Part shown: positions 20,939-29,995 of the stretch, piece after piece
Layout of the letters: every line of letters starts with the position of its first letter
Numbering within the stretch: the first letter of the stretch is position 1
Assembly (NCBI RefSeq): GCF_001571065.1
Contig: NZ_BCSW01000027.1
Location: forward strand, 1 to 40,300
DNA: 40,300 bases
Origin: Dietzia cinnamea NBRC 102147
GTDB lineage: Bacteria > Actinomycetota > Actinomycetes > Mycobacteriales > Mycobacteriaceae
Direction of reading: 5' to 3'
Program-made: the position numbers and the translations under genes
The notes under the pieces: generated by a model
Told to the model about the DNA's origin: nothing
The model's database searches: none
Seen by the model: only the letters and a program-made list of their open reading frames with translations

Positions 20939-21409
20939 ATGACCGAGCAGATGACACCTGCCAACGATCCCGCGGTCGACGACCCCACGTCGGCCGCCGA
21001 GAACGACACGCCCGCGGGGACCGCCTACAACGGCGAGTTCCGCCCCGACCCCAACCGGCCGGAGCAGTCCGAGGAGGACCTCGCGCTGGTCGCCGATCTC
21101 GAGGAGGCCATGCGCGACGTGGTCGACCCCGAGCTGGGCATCAACGTCGTCGACCTGGGTCTGGTCTACGACATCTGGGTCCGCCCCGGCGAGACCGAGG
21201 GATCGACCATCGCACGCGTCGACATGACCCTGACGTCGGCGGCCTGCCCGCTCACCGACGTGATCGAGGACCAGGCCCGCTCCGCGACGGTCGGCTCCGA
21301 CCTCGTCAACGACCTCGAGCTCAACTGGGTCTGGATGCCGCCGTGGGGACCCCAGATGATCACCGACGAGGGACGCGAGCAGCTGAGGGCCATCGGCTTC
21401 ACCGTGTAG
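20939..21409 (+). CDS. sufT: SufT / MIP18-family Fe-S maturation factor
   Basis: A DUF59 (MIP18) protein believed to help insert Fe-S clusters into target proteins. The 156-residue product has a 35-40 residue acidic N-terminal tail, then the domain starting LEEAMRDVVDPELGINVVDLGLVYDI. The conserved cysteine lies in LTSAACPLTDVIEDQ, and the domain ends ...WMPPWGPQMITDEGREQL. ATG 20939 has AGGAG eight bases upstream. It is the last gene of the suf operon, followed by a strong hairpin (Rv1466 equivalent). Confidence 0.93.
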   Translation: MTEQMTPANDPAVDDPTSAAENDTPAGTAYNGEFRPDPNRPEQSEEDLALVADLEEAMRDVVDPELGINVVDLGLVYDIWVRPGETEGSTIARVDMTLTSAACPLTDVIEDQARSATVGSDLVNDLELNWVWMPPWGPQMITDEGREQLRAIGFTV

Positions 21410-21454
21410 CCCTCTTCGCGGCGCCGCCGCCGCGATCCGCGTGCCCGCTAGAGC

Positions 21455-21481
21455 GCCCGCCCCGTTCTGGAAGGGGCGGGC
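21455..21481 (+). terminator. Terminator of the suf operon
   Basis: GCCCGCCCC (21455-21463) pairs perfectly with GGGGCGGGC (21473-21481) around a nine-base loop. It lies 45 bases past the sufT stop. There is no T-run. Confidence 0.75.
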
Positions 21482-21540
21482 GTCTCCGCGTCGTCGCCGG
21501 CGATTACGGTTCCGTTCGGCCGACATTTACGCTGGGGGAC

Positions 21541-22326
21541 ATGTCCGCATCCGCTGATCACATTGTTGGCGACCGGTCTGAGGCCGAGAGTGGGGGCGGG
21601 CGTGTCATCGAAGGAACCCGCCTCACCCGGGCGACGGCGTGGCTGGTGTTCCCCCCGTCGCTTCTGCTAGCCCCGCTGTCGGGTTTCCTGCTCTACATGG
21701 TGCACGCCACTGGCAGCGATCAGCCGTGGCACGTCTGGAACCTGCTGTGGACCGCCTTCGACATCGGTGCCGAGGGCAACGCGGCCGTGTGGTTCGCCTC
21801 GGCGGTCTGGCTCCTCGTGGGCGCCTTCGCGGCCCTCGCCGCCGTCACCACCGCCCGTTTCCGCTCGTCGTGGTGGCTCTTCTCCGCGGTCGCCGTGACC
21901 GCCTCCGTGGACGAGGCGGGCGCCCTCCACGAGCGGCTCTTCGTGGTGGGGGACCGGCTGGCCCCGTACCTGCCGTTCGACACCTACTACAACTGGGTGA
22001 TCCCCGGCGCCGTGATCGCCCTGATCGTGGGCGGTCTGCTCATCAGGCTGGTCCTCGCTCTCCACCGCCGCGTCGCCGTCTCGTTGATCGCGGCGGCCGT
22101 GGTCTTCCTGTCCGGCTCGCTCGTGATCGAGAGCCTCACCGGGCTCGTCGACCGCGAGATCGGCGCGTCGTCGACTCTCTACCTCACACTGATGTACATC
22201 GAGGAGACGTTCGAACTCCTCGGCGTGGCGGGGGCCGCGGTCGCGCTGTCGTCGATGTTCCGCGTCGCTCGCCGCCCGGGCGGCCTGTTACTCACGTTCG
22301 ACGGGTTTCGATCGCGCGACGCCTGA
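21541..22326 (+). CDS. Multi-spanning membrane protein, function unknown
   Basis: A 261-residue protein with about six hydrophobic helices after a 30-residue cytoplasmic N-terminus. I do not recognise a family. Conserved-looking polar residues sit in or beside the membrane: SVDEAGALHERL after the third helix, and MYIEETFELLG before the last. The DE...HE spacing could bind a metal or form an active site, but this is inference. The ATG at 21541 follows GGGGG. The 3' end overlaps the convergent lycopene cyclase gene by 39 bases, so the two messages are antisense at their ends. Confidence 0.8.
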   Translation: MSASADHIVGDRSEAESGGGRVIEGTRLTRATAWLVFPPSLLLAPLSGFLLYMVHATGSDQPWHVWNLLWTAFDIGAEGNAAVWFASAVWLLVGAFAALAAVTTARFRSSWWLFSAVAVTASVDEAGALHERLFVVGDRLAPYLPFDTYYNWVIPGAVIALIVGGLLIRLVLALHRRVAVSLIAAAVVFLSGSLVIESLTGLVDREIGASSTLYLTLMYIEETFELLGVAGAAVALSSMFRVARRPGGLLLTFDGFRSRDA

Positions 22327-23496
22327 CAGCGCCGCGGGACCGCGGGCAGAGCGCCGCAGGACCGCGGCCACCATCCCGGCCTTGTCGCGCACGGGCATGG
22401 TCACCCACATGTCCCACATCGCGGCAGCGACCTGGTGCGACGGACTCGCCCCGTCGAGGAACCACCGCTGGCGGCAGCCGTCGAGGCGCCCGAACGCCGC
22501 GAACAGCGCCCGGAGGGTCCGGTCGTCCGCACGGAGCAGCGCCCGCAGGCCAACACCGTGAAGGGTCGTGCTCAGAGGGGACCGCGGCGCGGGAAGCGGG
22601 TGGCCGGCCCCGAGCGCGAGGACGGCCGCGGGGACGGCCGCGAGCATCGCGGCCACCGAATACCCCGTCGCCGCGTGTCCGTGCCCGCCCGCGGTGCCGA
22701 ACGCCTCGACCAGCGGGTTCCCGGACCCGCCCGGCCGCGGCAGGAGCGGGATGTGCACCCGCTCCACCGATAGCGGGTCGTCGATCGCCGCGCTGGGCAC
22801 CCCCCGGCCCGCCAGGCGCGAGCGCAGCCGGCTCGCCAGGACGGCGGGATCCGGGGCGGGCAGCCCCGCCAGACACGTCTCCTCCAGCAGAACCCGATCC
22901 GCGGACAAGGGGATCGCGTACAGGAAGCTGGGGCCGACCTCGTCGTCGTCACCCCGGCCACGCGCGTAGTCGGTGCGCCAGTCCATGAACAGGGCCGCCT
23001 CCCCGCCCAGGGCCGGCGCCGCGTCCGCGGCGTCCACCACGATGCCGTACGCCGTCTGCAGCGGGCCCTGGTTGAGCCGGCCCCCGGCGCCGCGGCAGTC
23101 CACCACGCGGTGGGCCCGGGCCGTCAGGTCGCGCAGACCCGCGTCGTCGACCGCCTCCCGCTCCACGGTGACCCCGGAGCCGAGCGGCAGGGCACGCCGC
23201 AGGGCGTCGTTGTCGAGCACCGCGTACTCGCGCTGGAGCACCGCACGCCCGGGCGCGTACAGGGCGGGCGAGGAGACCCGGTGCGCCAGCACGTCGATCC
23301 CGCACGCCTCCGGACGCAGCCACGGCGGCACCTGGTCGGCCCACACGGACAGGGTCTGGTGCCACGGCGCGTCTGGCCGCGGATCGAGCGCGAGGACCGT
23401 GAGACCGGCTGCGGCGCAGCGGGAGGCGAGCGCGCGGCCGGCGGGGCCGAGCCCGACGACGGCGACGTCGAACAACCCGCCACCCGTAGCCTTCAT
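22288..23496 (-). CDS. crtL: Lycopene cyclase, CrtL type
   Basis: FAD/NAD-dependent flavoprotein expected to cyclise lycopene to beta-carotene at the membrane surface. The 402-residue product has the dinucleotide-binding motif VVGLGPAG (G15, G17, G20). It also has the family segments ALFMDWR, FLYAIPLSADRVLLEETCLA and FGTAGGHGHAATGYSVA. These match plant/cyanobacterial CrtL-like cyclases also found in Rhodococcus and Dietzia. No other carotenoid gene is nearby. The ATG at 23496 has no ribosome-binding site but TAGTGT ends eight bases upstream, suggesting a leaderless start. A start at 23532 would overlap the divergent gene and is less likely. Confidence 0.85.
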   Translation of the reverse strand: MKATGGGLFDVAVVGLGPAGRALASRCAAAGLTVLALDPRPDAPWHQTLSVWADQVPPWLRPEACGIDVLAHRVSSPALYAPGRAVLQREYAVLDNDALRRALPLGSGVTVEREAVDDAGLRDLTARAHRVVDCRGAGGRLNQGPLQTAYGIVVDAADAAPALGGEAALFMDWRTDYARGRGDDDEVGPSFLYAIPLSADRVLLEETCLAGLPAPDPAVLASRLRSRLAGRGVPSAAIDDPLSVERVHIPLLPRPGGSGNPLVEAFGTAGGHGHAATGYSVAAMLAAVPAAVLALGAGHPLPAPRSPLSTTLHGVGLRALLRADDRTLRALFAAFGRLDGCRQRWFLDGASPSHQVAAAMWDMWVTMPVRDKAGMVAAVLRRSARGPAALSGVARSKPVERE

Positions 23497-23530
23497 ACGA
23501 ACTGACACTACCGTCGCGCGAGAGGAACCC
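23497..23530. promoter_or_regulatory. 34-base divergent start region, crtL/thioesterase
   Basis: On the minus strand TAGTGT (23505-23510) lies eight bases from the crtL ATG and fits a leaderless -10. On the plus strand AGAGGAA just before 23531 is the ribosome-binding site of the thioesterase gene. Its promoter must therefore lie inside crtL. Confidence 0.4.
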
Positions 23531-24313
23531 ATGTCCGGCGCCTTCTACCAGCAGATGGACCACGGTCGCTTCGGGTCGACCGCGCTCACCGCGGGCCCGT
23601 GGTCCGCCGAATCCCAGCACGCCGGGCCGCCGAGCGCGCTGCTGGTGCGGGCGATGGAGCGGTTCGAGGCGGACCCGACGCTGCGGCTGGCGCGGGTCTC
23701 GGTGGACGTGCTGGGGCCCGTCCCCATCGCGCCGCTCGACATCGAGGTCCGCACCGTGCGCCCGGGACGCAGCGTCGAACTCCTCGAGGCCACCGCCTCC
23801 GTGGCCGGCCGGCCCGCGCTCGTCGCCCGCGGGTGGCGGATGCGCCGCACTCCCGACGACTTCCCCACGGTCGGAACCCACGACGGGCCGCCCGTGCCCA
23901 CCACACGCGAACGCGGACCGATGATGAGCTTCGCCCACGCCGACGGCTACCTGTCCGTCGTGGACTTCTCCTTCGACTCCGGCGGCGGTGACGAGCTCGG
24001 GCCCGCGCAGGCCTGGGGGCGTGCGCGCGTCGATCTCGTCGAGGGGGAGCGCATGACCGGGTGGCAGCACACCGTGGTGGTGGCCGACTCCGCCAGCGGC
24101 GTGTCCCTGGCCAGCGACCCGCTGAGCCACCCGGCGGTCAACTGCGACCTCGTGGTCTCGCTGCACCGCGACCCCGAACCCGGCTGGGTACACCTCGACA
24201 GCGAGACCGTCGGCGGGCCCGGGCAGGGAGTGCTCACCGACACGCTGATCTCGGACGATCGCGGGCGGCTCGGCCGCTGCGTGCAGAACCTCTACGGTCG
24301 ACGCGCGGGCTGA
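23531..24313 (+). CDS. Thioesterase family protein, TesB-like double hotdog
   Basis: A 260-residue protein resembling the acyl-CoA thioesterase (TesB-like) family. The N-terminal half has the pattern GPWSAESQHAGPPSALLVRAME (the HGGP-like turn followed by a helix) and a strand with LARVSVDVLGPVPIAPLDIEVRTVRPGRSVELLEA. The second half repeats the fold and ends SDDRGRLGRCVQNLYGRR. It would hydrolyse acyl-CoA thioesters in the cytosol; the chain length is not determinable. The ATG at 23531 has AGAGGAA upstream and is head-to-head with crtL. A strong hairpin follows the stop by 11 bases. Confidence 0.8.
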   Translation: MSGAFYQQMDHGRFGSTALTAGPWSAESQHAGPPSALLVRAMERFEADPTLRLARVSVDVLGPVPIAPLDIEVRTVRPGRSVELLEATASVAGRPALVARGWRMRRTPDDFPTVGTHDGPPVPTTRERGPMMSFAHADGYLSVVDFSFDSGGGDELGPAQAWGRARVDLVEGERMTGWQHTVVVADSASGVSLASDPLSHPAVNCDLVVSLHRDPEPGWVHLDSETVGGPGQGVLTDTLISDDRGRLGRCVQNLYGRRAG

Positions 24314-24324
24314 GCTTTCGCAGC

Positions 24325-24386
24325 CGCCCCTCACGATGGCGTCTGGCCTGCCCCGATGCGCGGGCGAGACGCCATCGTGAGGGGCG
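24325..24386 (+). terminator. 62-nt hairpin with perfect 20-bp arms
   Basis: Positions 24325-24344 are the exact reverse complement of 24367-24386, with a 22-base loop that can itself pair (GCCC/GGGC). It begins 11 bases after the thioesterase stop and probably ends that message. An 11-base part of the arm, GCGAGACGCCA, recurs at about 24415-24425. Confidence 0.7.
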
Positions 24387-24740
24387 AGGAGGGCTGTCGT
24401 GGACATCTGCAGGAGCGAGACGCCAGGCAGACGAGCGGCTGTGCGGAATCGCGACGCGTCCGCGCCGGGCGGGAATGCACGGGCGGGAGCGATGAGCCAG
24501 GGCCGGGAGCAGCTGCACACAGTGGACGCCTGGAAGGCCGCCCACAGACCGCAGCGAACGGAGTGCGGCGGGAGAATCCGCTAGAAGGCGGACTCGGCGT
24601 ACACGCTCTGGTGGCGGAGACCCACGTCACCGGACTCGTCGGCTCACTCGCGCCGCAGGTAGAGTGGCAGGTCGGCCCGTACCCGTCAGCGGGCGGGCCG
24701 CCGACTCTTCCCCGAAAGCTACAGCGAGGTACCCGCGCAC
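24387..24740. other. Gene-free interval before the ABC-F gene
   Basis: Several short frames are open here in GC-rich DNA but none has a ribosome-binding site, a recognisable domain or native-looking composition. A partial copy of the upstream hairpin arm lies at 24415-24425. A small inverted repeat, ATCCGC...GCGGA, occurs near 24576-24594. TAGAGT at 24661-24666 is a weak -10 candidate for the ABC-F gene, without a clear -35. I see no tRNA. It may contain decayed sequence. Confidence 0.45.
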
Positions 24741-26372
<1,632 letters not shown>

Positions 26373-26378
26373 GAGAAT

Positions 26379-26395
26379 CCCTTAGCTTGCTAGGG
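26379..26395 (+). terminator. Weak hairpin after the ABC-F gene, at the island edge
   Basis: CCCTTAG and CTAGGG can pair with one bulged T around the loop CTTG. It begins seven bases after the ABC-F stop. G+C content falls sharply from about this point. Confidence 0.3.
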
Positions 26396-26475
26396 TGAAC
26401 GCCATATTTTCGCGATGAAACAGACCATATCAGGCTAGGTATTCGACAGTTGGTGGTCCACCGGAAGGTGCGATT

Positions 26476-27723
26476 TTGACGTATTCAGGGAAACTTTTCC
26501 GCACAATCGTGAGACTGCCGTATCCACTACCTGTTTACAGTGGTCAGAAAGTTAGTCTCTATTCTACAGGTGCCGAAACTGGCGTCTCTGAACCCACCTT
26601 CCTTCAATTTCACGAAGGACGCAGCAATACCGGCCAAGCCGACATCCAGTTTAATTCTATTCGCGACCTGCTTGAGCATGAATCTCTAATTTCAAATAGT
26701 GATATGCCCCCATCTTCAGGCATCCAATATCGCTACACAATAGTAGATGCGATTACTACTATGCCCACACCTCGAGTTGAGTACACCTCGCAACATGCGC
26801 GCAATGTTCCGAGTGAGTACGACCCAATAAATAGAATAGTTTCTGGAATTGCCTTAGTTTCCCGGGCATACCTTCTGGCAACAAAGGCCCGTGTCCATAT
26901 CGCCTCATACGAAGACCTACCAGAGTTTCTTCCAGTTTGGATCGCCGACTTCGAGACCGAAGACTGGTCCAAACTCGATTTCAGAAAACTAGATTGGTCT
27001 GGATCAGTAGTATTGCTCGAGACACTTACATTCTCTCCGGACTGGTCAAACCCCGAACTTGAAGACGGCGGCGATCGAGAACTAGAAGAAGCAGCTAAGT
27101 TCTTCGCCCATCAAATTGAATCTGGCGATCCGCTGTCTTTGTCACTCGAATGGGCAATGCGGTCAAAGTATGCCATGAACGCCCAAGGAAACTACTACGA
27201 TGCAGTGTCGAATAGCATCACGTTTGTTGAATCCTTCACGGTCGCTATTGCTACATGCTTGCTGTGGGAAGAGCAGTTCGCCACCGACAAGTCAATCACA
27301 CCCGAGGAGGCTGCGGGATATTTCCAGTATGAAACCCGCGGCAGCATTGTCGAGCGGGTCCTACAACCGCGCTTAGGTGGCGACTGGACGTCAGTCCGTT
27401 CGCCATGGTCGGAGTGGAAATCGAGCGCGCGACCCTTGCGTCACCGCATTGTACATGCCGGATACTCGCCAGCACGAGCAGAGGCTGATCACGCCGTTGA
27501 CACGTCGCTATCGGTCCAATCCTGGATCCTAGACCTACTCAGCAAGAAGCTTCGCAAATTTCCTCGCACTAGCTGGATGACTATGGGTCAAGAGGGTTTG
27601 TCATCGAGAGGTGAATGGACTCGGTTCATTCAAGAGTTCATAGACGAACGTGCCGGCAAGGAATCAAACTGGAAGACCGAATACATTAAGTGGCATCACG
27701 ATGTGATGTCATATGAAAGCTAA
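26476..27723 (+). CDS. Candidate HEPN-domain protein, island border gene
   Basis: A 415-residue protein of unknown function with much lower G+C (about half) than its neighbours, and frequent codons such as AGA, CTA and ATA that are rare in the core genes. The N-terminal 200 residues look beta-rich and are not recognised. The C-terminal half is helical. It has a GNYYDAVSNSITFVESFTVAIA helix followed by PLRHRIVHAGYSP, in which R322-x4-H327 fits the catalytic R-x4-6-H motif of HEPN ribonucleases. It is convergent with the BREX-2 operon. The start is TTG, supported by GGAAGG seven bases upstream. The CDS call is firm because of length and composition. HEPN membership is inference from one motif and its helical context. 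If correct, an RNase toxin or abortive-infection role is likely. Confidence 0.8.
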   Translation: MTYSGKLFRTIVRLPYPLPVYSGQKVSLYSTGAETGVSEPTFLQFHEGRSNTGQADIQFNSIRDLLEHESLISNSDMPPSSGIQYRYTIVDAITTMPTPRVEYTSQHARNVPSEYDPINRIVSGIALVSRAYLLATKARVHIASYEDLPEFLPVWIADFETEDWSKLDFRKLDWSGSVVLLETLTFSPDWSNPELEDGGDRELEEAAKFFAHQIESGDPLSLSLEWAMRSKYAMNAQGNYYDAVSNSITFVESFTVAIATCLLWEEQFATDKSITPEEAAGYFQYETRGSIVERVLQPRLGGDWTSVRSPWSEWKSSARPLRHRIVHAGYSPARAEADHAVDTSLSVQSWILDLLSKKLRKFPRTSWMTMGQEGLSSRGEWTRFIQEFIDERAGKESNWKTEYIKWHHDVMSYES

Positions 27724-27883
27724 ATTGGATCACCACAATCGCACTATAGCATTTGATCACAGTCGAGTTAGCTATACATCCAACAGCTTTCGGAAGCTCG
27801 AATTACTTTCTTTGTTCATGCAACAAGATTCTACGCCTATTAGCTGCTTTCGCGGATGGTTCAGTTTCCGTTTTCTTTGTCTA
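27724..27883. other. AT-rich spacer between convergent genes
   Basis: 160 bases separating the candidate HEPN gene from the end of the BREX operon. It shares the low G+C of the former. Only weak complementarity (TATAGC near 27747 with GCTATA near 27770) is visible. No clear terminator, attachment site or gene was found. Confidence 0.4.
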
Positions 27884-29995
27884 TCAGCTGATCAGTCTTC
27901 GTGCGATGACCTCTTGTGCCCACTCCACCGGCAACGCCTCCGAGAACTTGAGCTTGTCGACCAGCGTCGGGGGCACCGCAGGAAGCGGCCTCTCGCTCTC
28001 CGGGAGTGACTCCAAGAACTCGAGCCTCTCCGCTGCAGCCTCGGTGGGCATGCCTTCATAGAGAGTGATCGCGTCGGGGTGGACTATCCCTCCCTGGGGT
28101 GCCAGCTCCTCACCGAGGGCCGGCCCGAGGGCTGCCTGGTACCGGCGGTTGGCTGCGCTGCCCTCGTAGGTCCACCATTTGCGGACGTGATCGGTGGTGG
28201 TCCACACCGGGCCGTGGTGACTGACGGTGTGCCGGAGCCGGTCCTCGTCGTCGGCGAGCGCTGCCCGGGCACGGGCGGTGAGTCGGATCTGCTCTGGCAG
28301 CTCCCCGAGGAGCACCGCCCGCATACCCTGCGCCACCTGGTACCCGATGTCCGCTCCACCGAACCCGTACCTGGCCCTGCCCCCGCCCGCGGCGGGCTCC
28401 ACCTGGACTCGGTGGCGAGGCCAGGTGATGTCGGTGACCTTCCAAGACCGTCCGGCGAGAAGCAGGTGGATCGGCCCCTCCCCTCCGGAGAGGGCGCGCC
28501 ATTCCACGGTGCCCACCTCCTGCCGGCCGGCGAGCACGGTGAACTGCCGCGGCATCGCGAAGGTGGTGAGCAGGTCCATGAAGTGGCGGCGGCCGAACAC
28601 CCTCTCGGCGTCGGGCCCGAGGAACATCGCGCCGCCGTCGACGGTGAGGTACCCGCGCTCCACCAGGAAGTCGACGATCAGCTCGGCGGGACGCTCCAGG
28701 GTCTCGACCGCCATCAACGGGGTGGCCGCCCACCGGTCCTGCCAGCCATACCGGGGGAGCGCGCCCTCCTGCAGCATCGCGGCCATGATCTGCTGCGCCA
28801 CCAGGTGCAGCGGGACCGGCGGCGGGACGACGGGTTCAACGTACCCAGTGCCCCACGCGTGGAGTAGCCCCAGTGTCCGGAGCAGATGACGGGGTTCGGT
28901 GGCGATGAACAGGCAGTTGCGGAGGGTGTCGGCGCGGCGGCCGGTCCGCCCAAGCCGTTGGACGAAGCTCGACACCGTAGAAGGCGCCCCGATCTGGATC
29001 ATGCGGTCCAGGTCCCCGATGTCGATCCCCAACTCAAGGGTCGAGGTGGCCACGATCACGCAGTCCCGCGCTTCAGCAAAGGCGATCTCGGACCGCCGGC
29101 GTTCTTCGGCGGATAGGGACGAGTGGGAGAGGTACACGTCCACGTCGAATCCGCGAAGCATGGACGCCAGTTCCTCGGCCTGCCGACGGCTGTCCACAAA
29201 CACGAGTCGCTTCTGCCCGCGGTACAGCTTGGACAGCAGGACCGCGGCGGAGTCGAGGGTGTCCACGGCGTCCACCACGATGTCGGCCTCCCCTGCAGCG
29301 GGCCGCACCGGCTCACCCACAGCGACACCCGGCGCGATCACCCGCCCGGCCCGCCCGTCGGCACCTCCCTGCAGCCACCGCAGCAGGTCCTCGGGGTTGC
29401 CCACCGTGGCGCTCATGCCGATGCGCTGCAGCGGCCGGCCGACCAGGTGCTCGAGCCGCGAGAGGACGGCGGACAGGTGCCAGCCACGGTCGTCGCCGGC
29501 AAAGGCGTGGACCTCGTCAATCACCACGGTCCGCAGATTGGCGAACAGCCTGCGGTGATCGGTCTTGGTGGAGGCGAGCATGGCCTCGATGGACTCGGGG
29601 GTGGTGAGCAGGATGTCGGGCGGATCGGCGCGGATCGACCGGCGGGCGCTCTCACCCACGTCGCCGTGCCACACATCCACGCGCCGGCCCATCCACTCGG
29701 TGTAGTCGACCAGCCGCACGGCGAGGTTGTTGAGCAGCGCCTTGAGCGGGGTGACGTACAGGATGGTCAGCCCGGCCCAGTCCTCGTGGGCCATGCGGGT
29801 GAGGACAGGAAAGACGGCCGCCTCGGTCTTTCCGCCAGCAGTGGGCGCGAGCAGCAGGGCGTCCTCGCCGTCGATGAGCGGCCGGACGGACTGCTCCTGC
29901 AGTGGCCGCAGGCCGGGCCAGCCGAGGGAGTTGACCACGTGGTGCTGGAGCAGTGGGTGCAGGGCGGCGAAGCCGCCCGGGGTGCGGTGGTCCAT
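27884..29995 (-). CDS. brxHI: BREX-2 DEAD/DEAH-box helicase BrxHI
   Basis: A superfamily 2 helicase of the Lhr-like group, the helicase of type 2 BREX systems. The 703-residue product has motif I APTAGGKT (50-57), motif II DEVH (160-163), motif III SAT (195-197), and motif VI QRLGRTGRR (346-354). A winged-helix and Lhr-type C-terminal region follows. It presumably remodels nucleic acid during phage restriction; its exact job is not known. The ATG at 29995 directly follows the brxD stop codon with no spacer (TAG-ATG), so it depends on the same message. It is the last gene of the operon and faces the candidate HEPN gene. Confidence 0.9.
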   Translation of the reverse strand: MDHRTPGGFAALHPLLQHHVVNSLGWPGLRPLQEQSVRPLIDGEDALLLAPTAGGKTEAAVFPVLTRMAHEDWAGLTILYVTPLKALLNNLAVRLVDYTEWMGRRVDVWHGDVGESARRSIRADPPDILLTTPESIEAMLASTKTDHRRLFANLRTVVIDEVHAFAGDDRGWHLSAVLSRLEHLVGRPLQRIGMSATVGNPEDLLRWLQGGADGRAGRVIAPGVAVGEPVRPAAGEADIVVDAVDTLDSAAVLLSKLYRGQKRLVFVDSRRQAEELASMLRGFDVDVYLSHSSLSAEERRRSEIAFAEARDCVIVATSTLELGIDIGDLDRMIQIGAPSTVSSFVQRLGRTGRRADTLRNCLFIATEPRHLLRTLGLLHAWGTGYVEPVVPPPVPLHLVAQQIMAAMLQEGALPRYGWQDRWAATPLMAVETLERPAELIVDFLVERGYLTVDGGAMFLGPDAERVFGRRHFMDLLTTFAMPRQFTVLAGRQEVGTVEWRALSGGEGPIHLLLAGRSWKVTDITWPRHRVQVEPAAGGGRARYGFGGADIGYQVAQGMRAVLLGELPEQIRLTARARAALADDEDRLRHTVSHHGPVWTTTDHVRKWWTYEGSAANRRYQAALGPALGEELAPQGGIVHPDAITLYEGMPTEAAAERLEFLESLPESERPLPAVPPTLVDKLKFSEALPVEWAQEVIARRLIS

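Noticed and set aside
24331-24630. Short frames on both strands in the gap before the ABC-F gene
   Set aside because: They run through the hairpin, are Arg/Pro/Ser-rich and show no start signal or domain.
27753-28061. Short plus-strand frames across the end of brxHI
   Set aside because: They start in the AT-rich spacer and run antisense into the conserved helicase; no ribosome-binding site.
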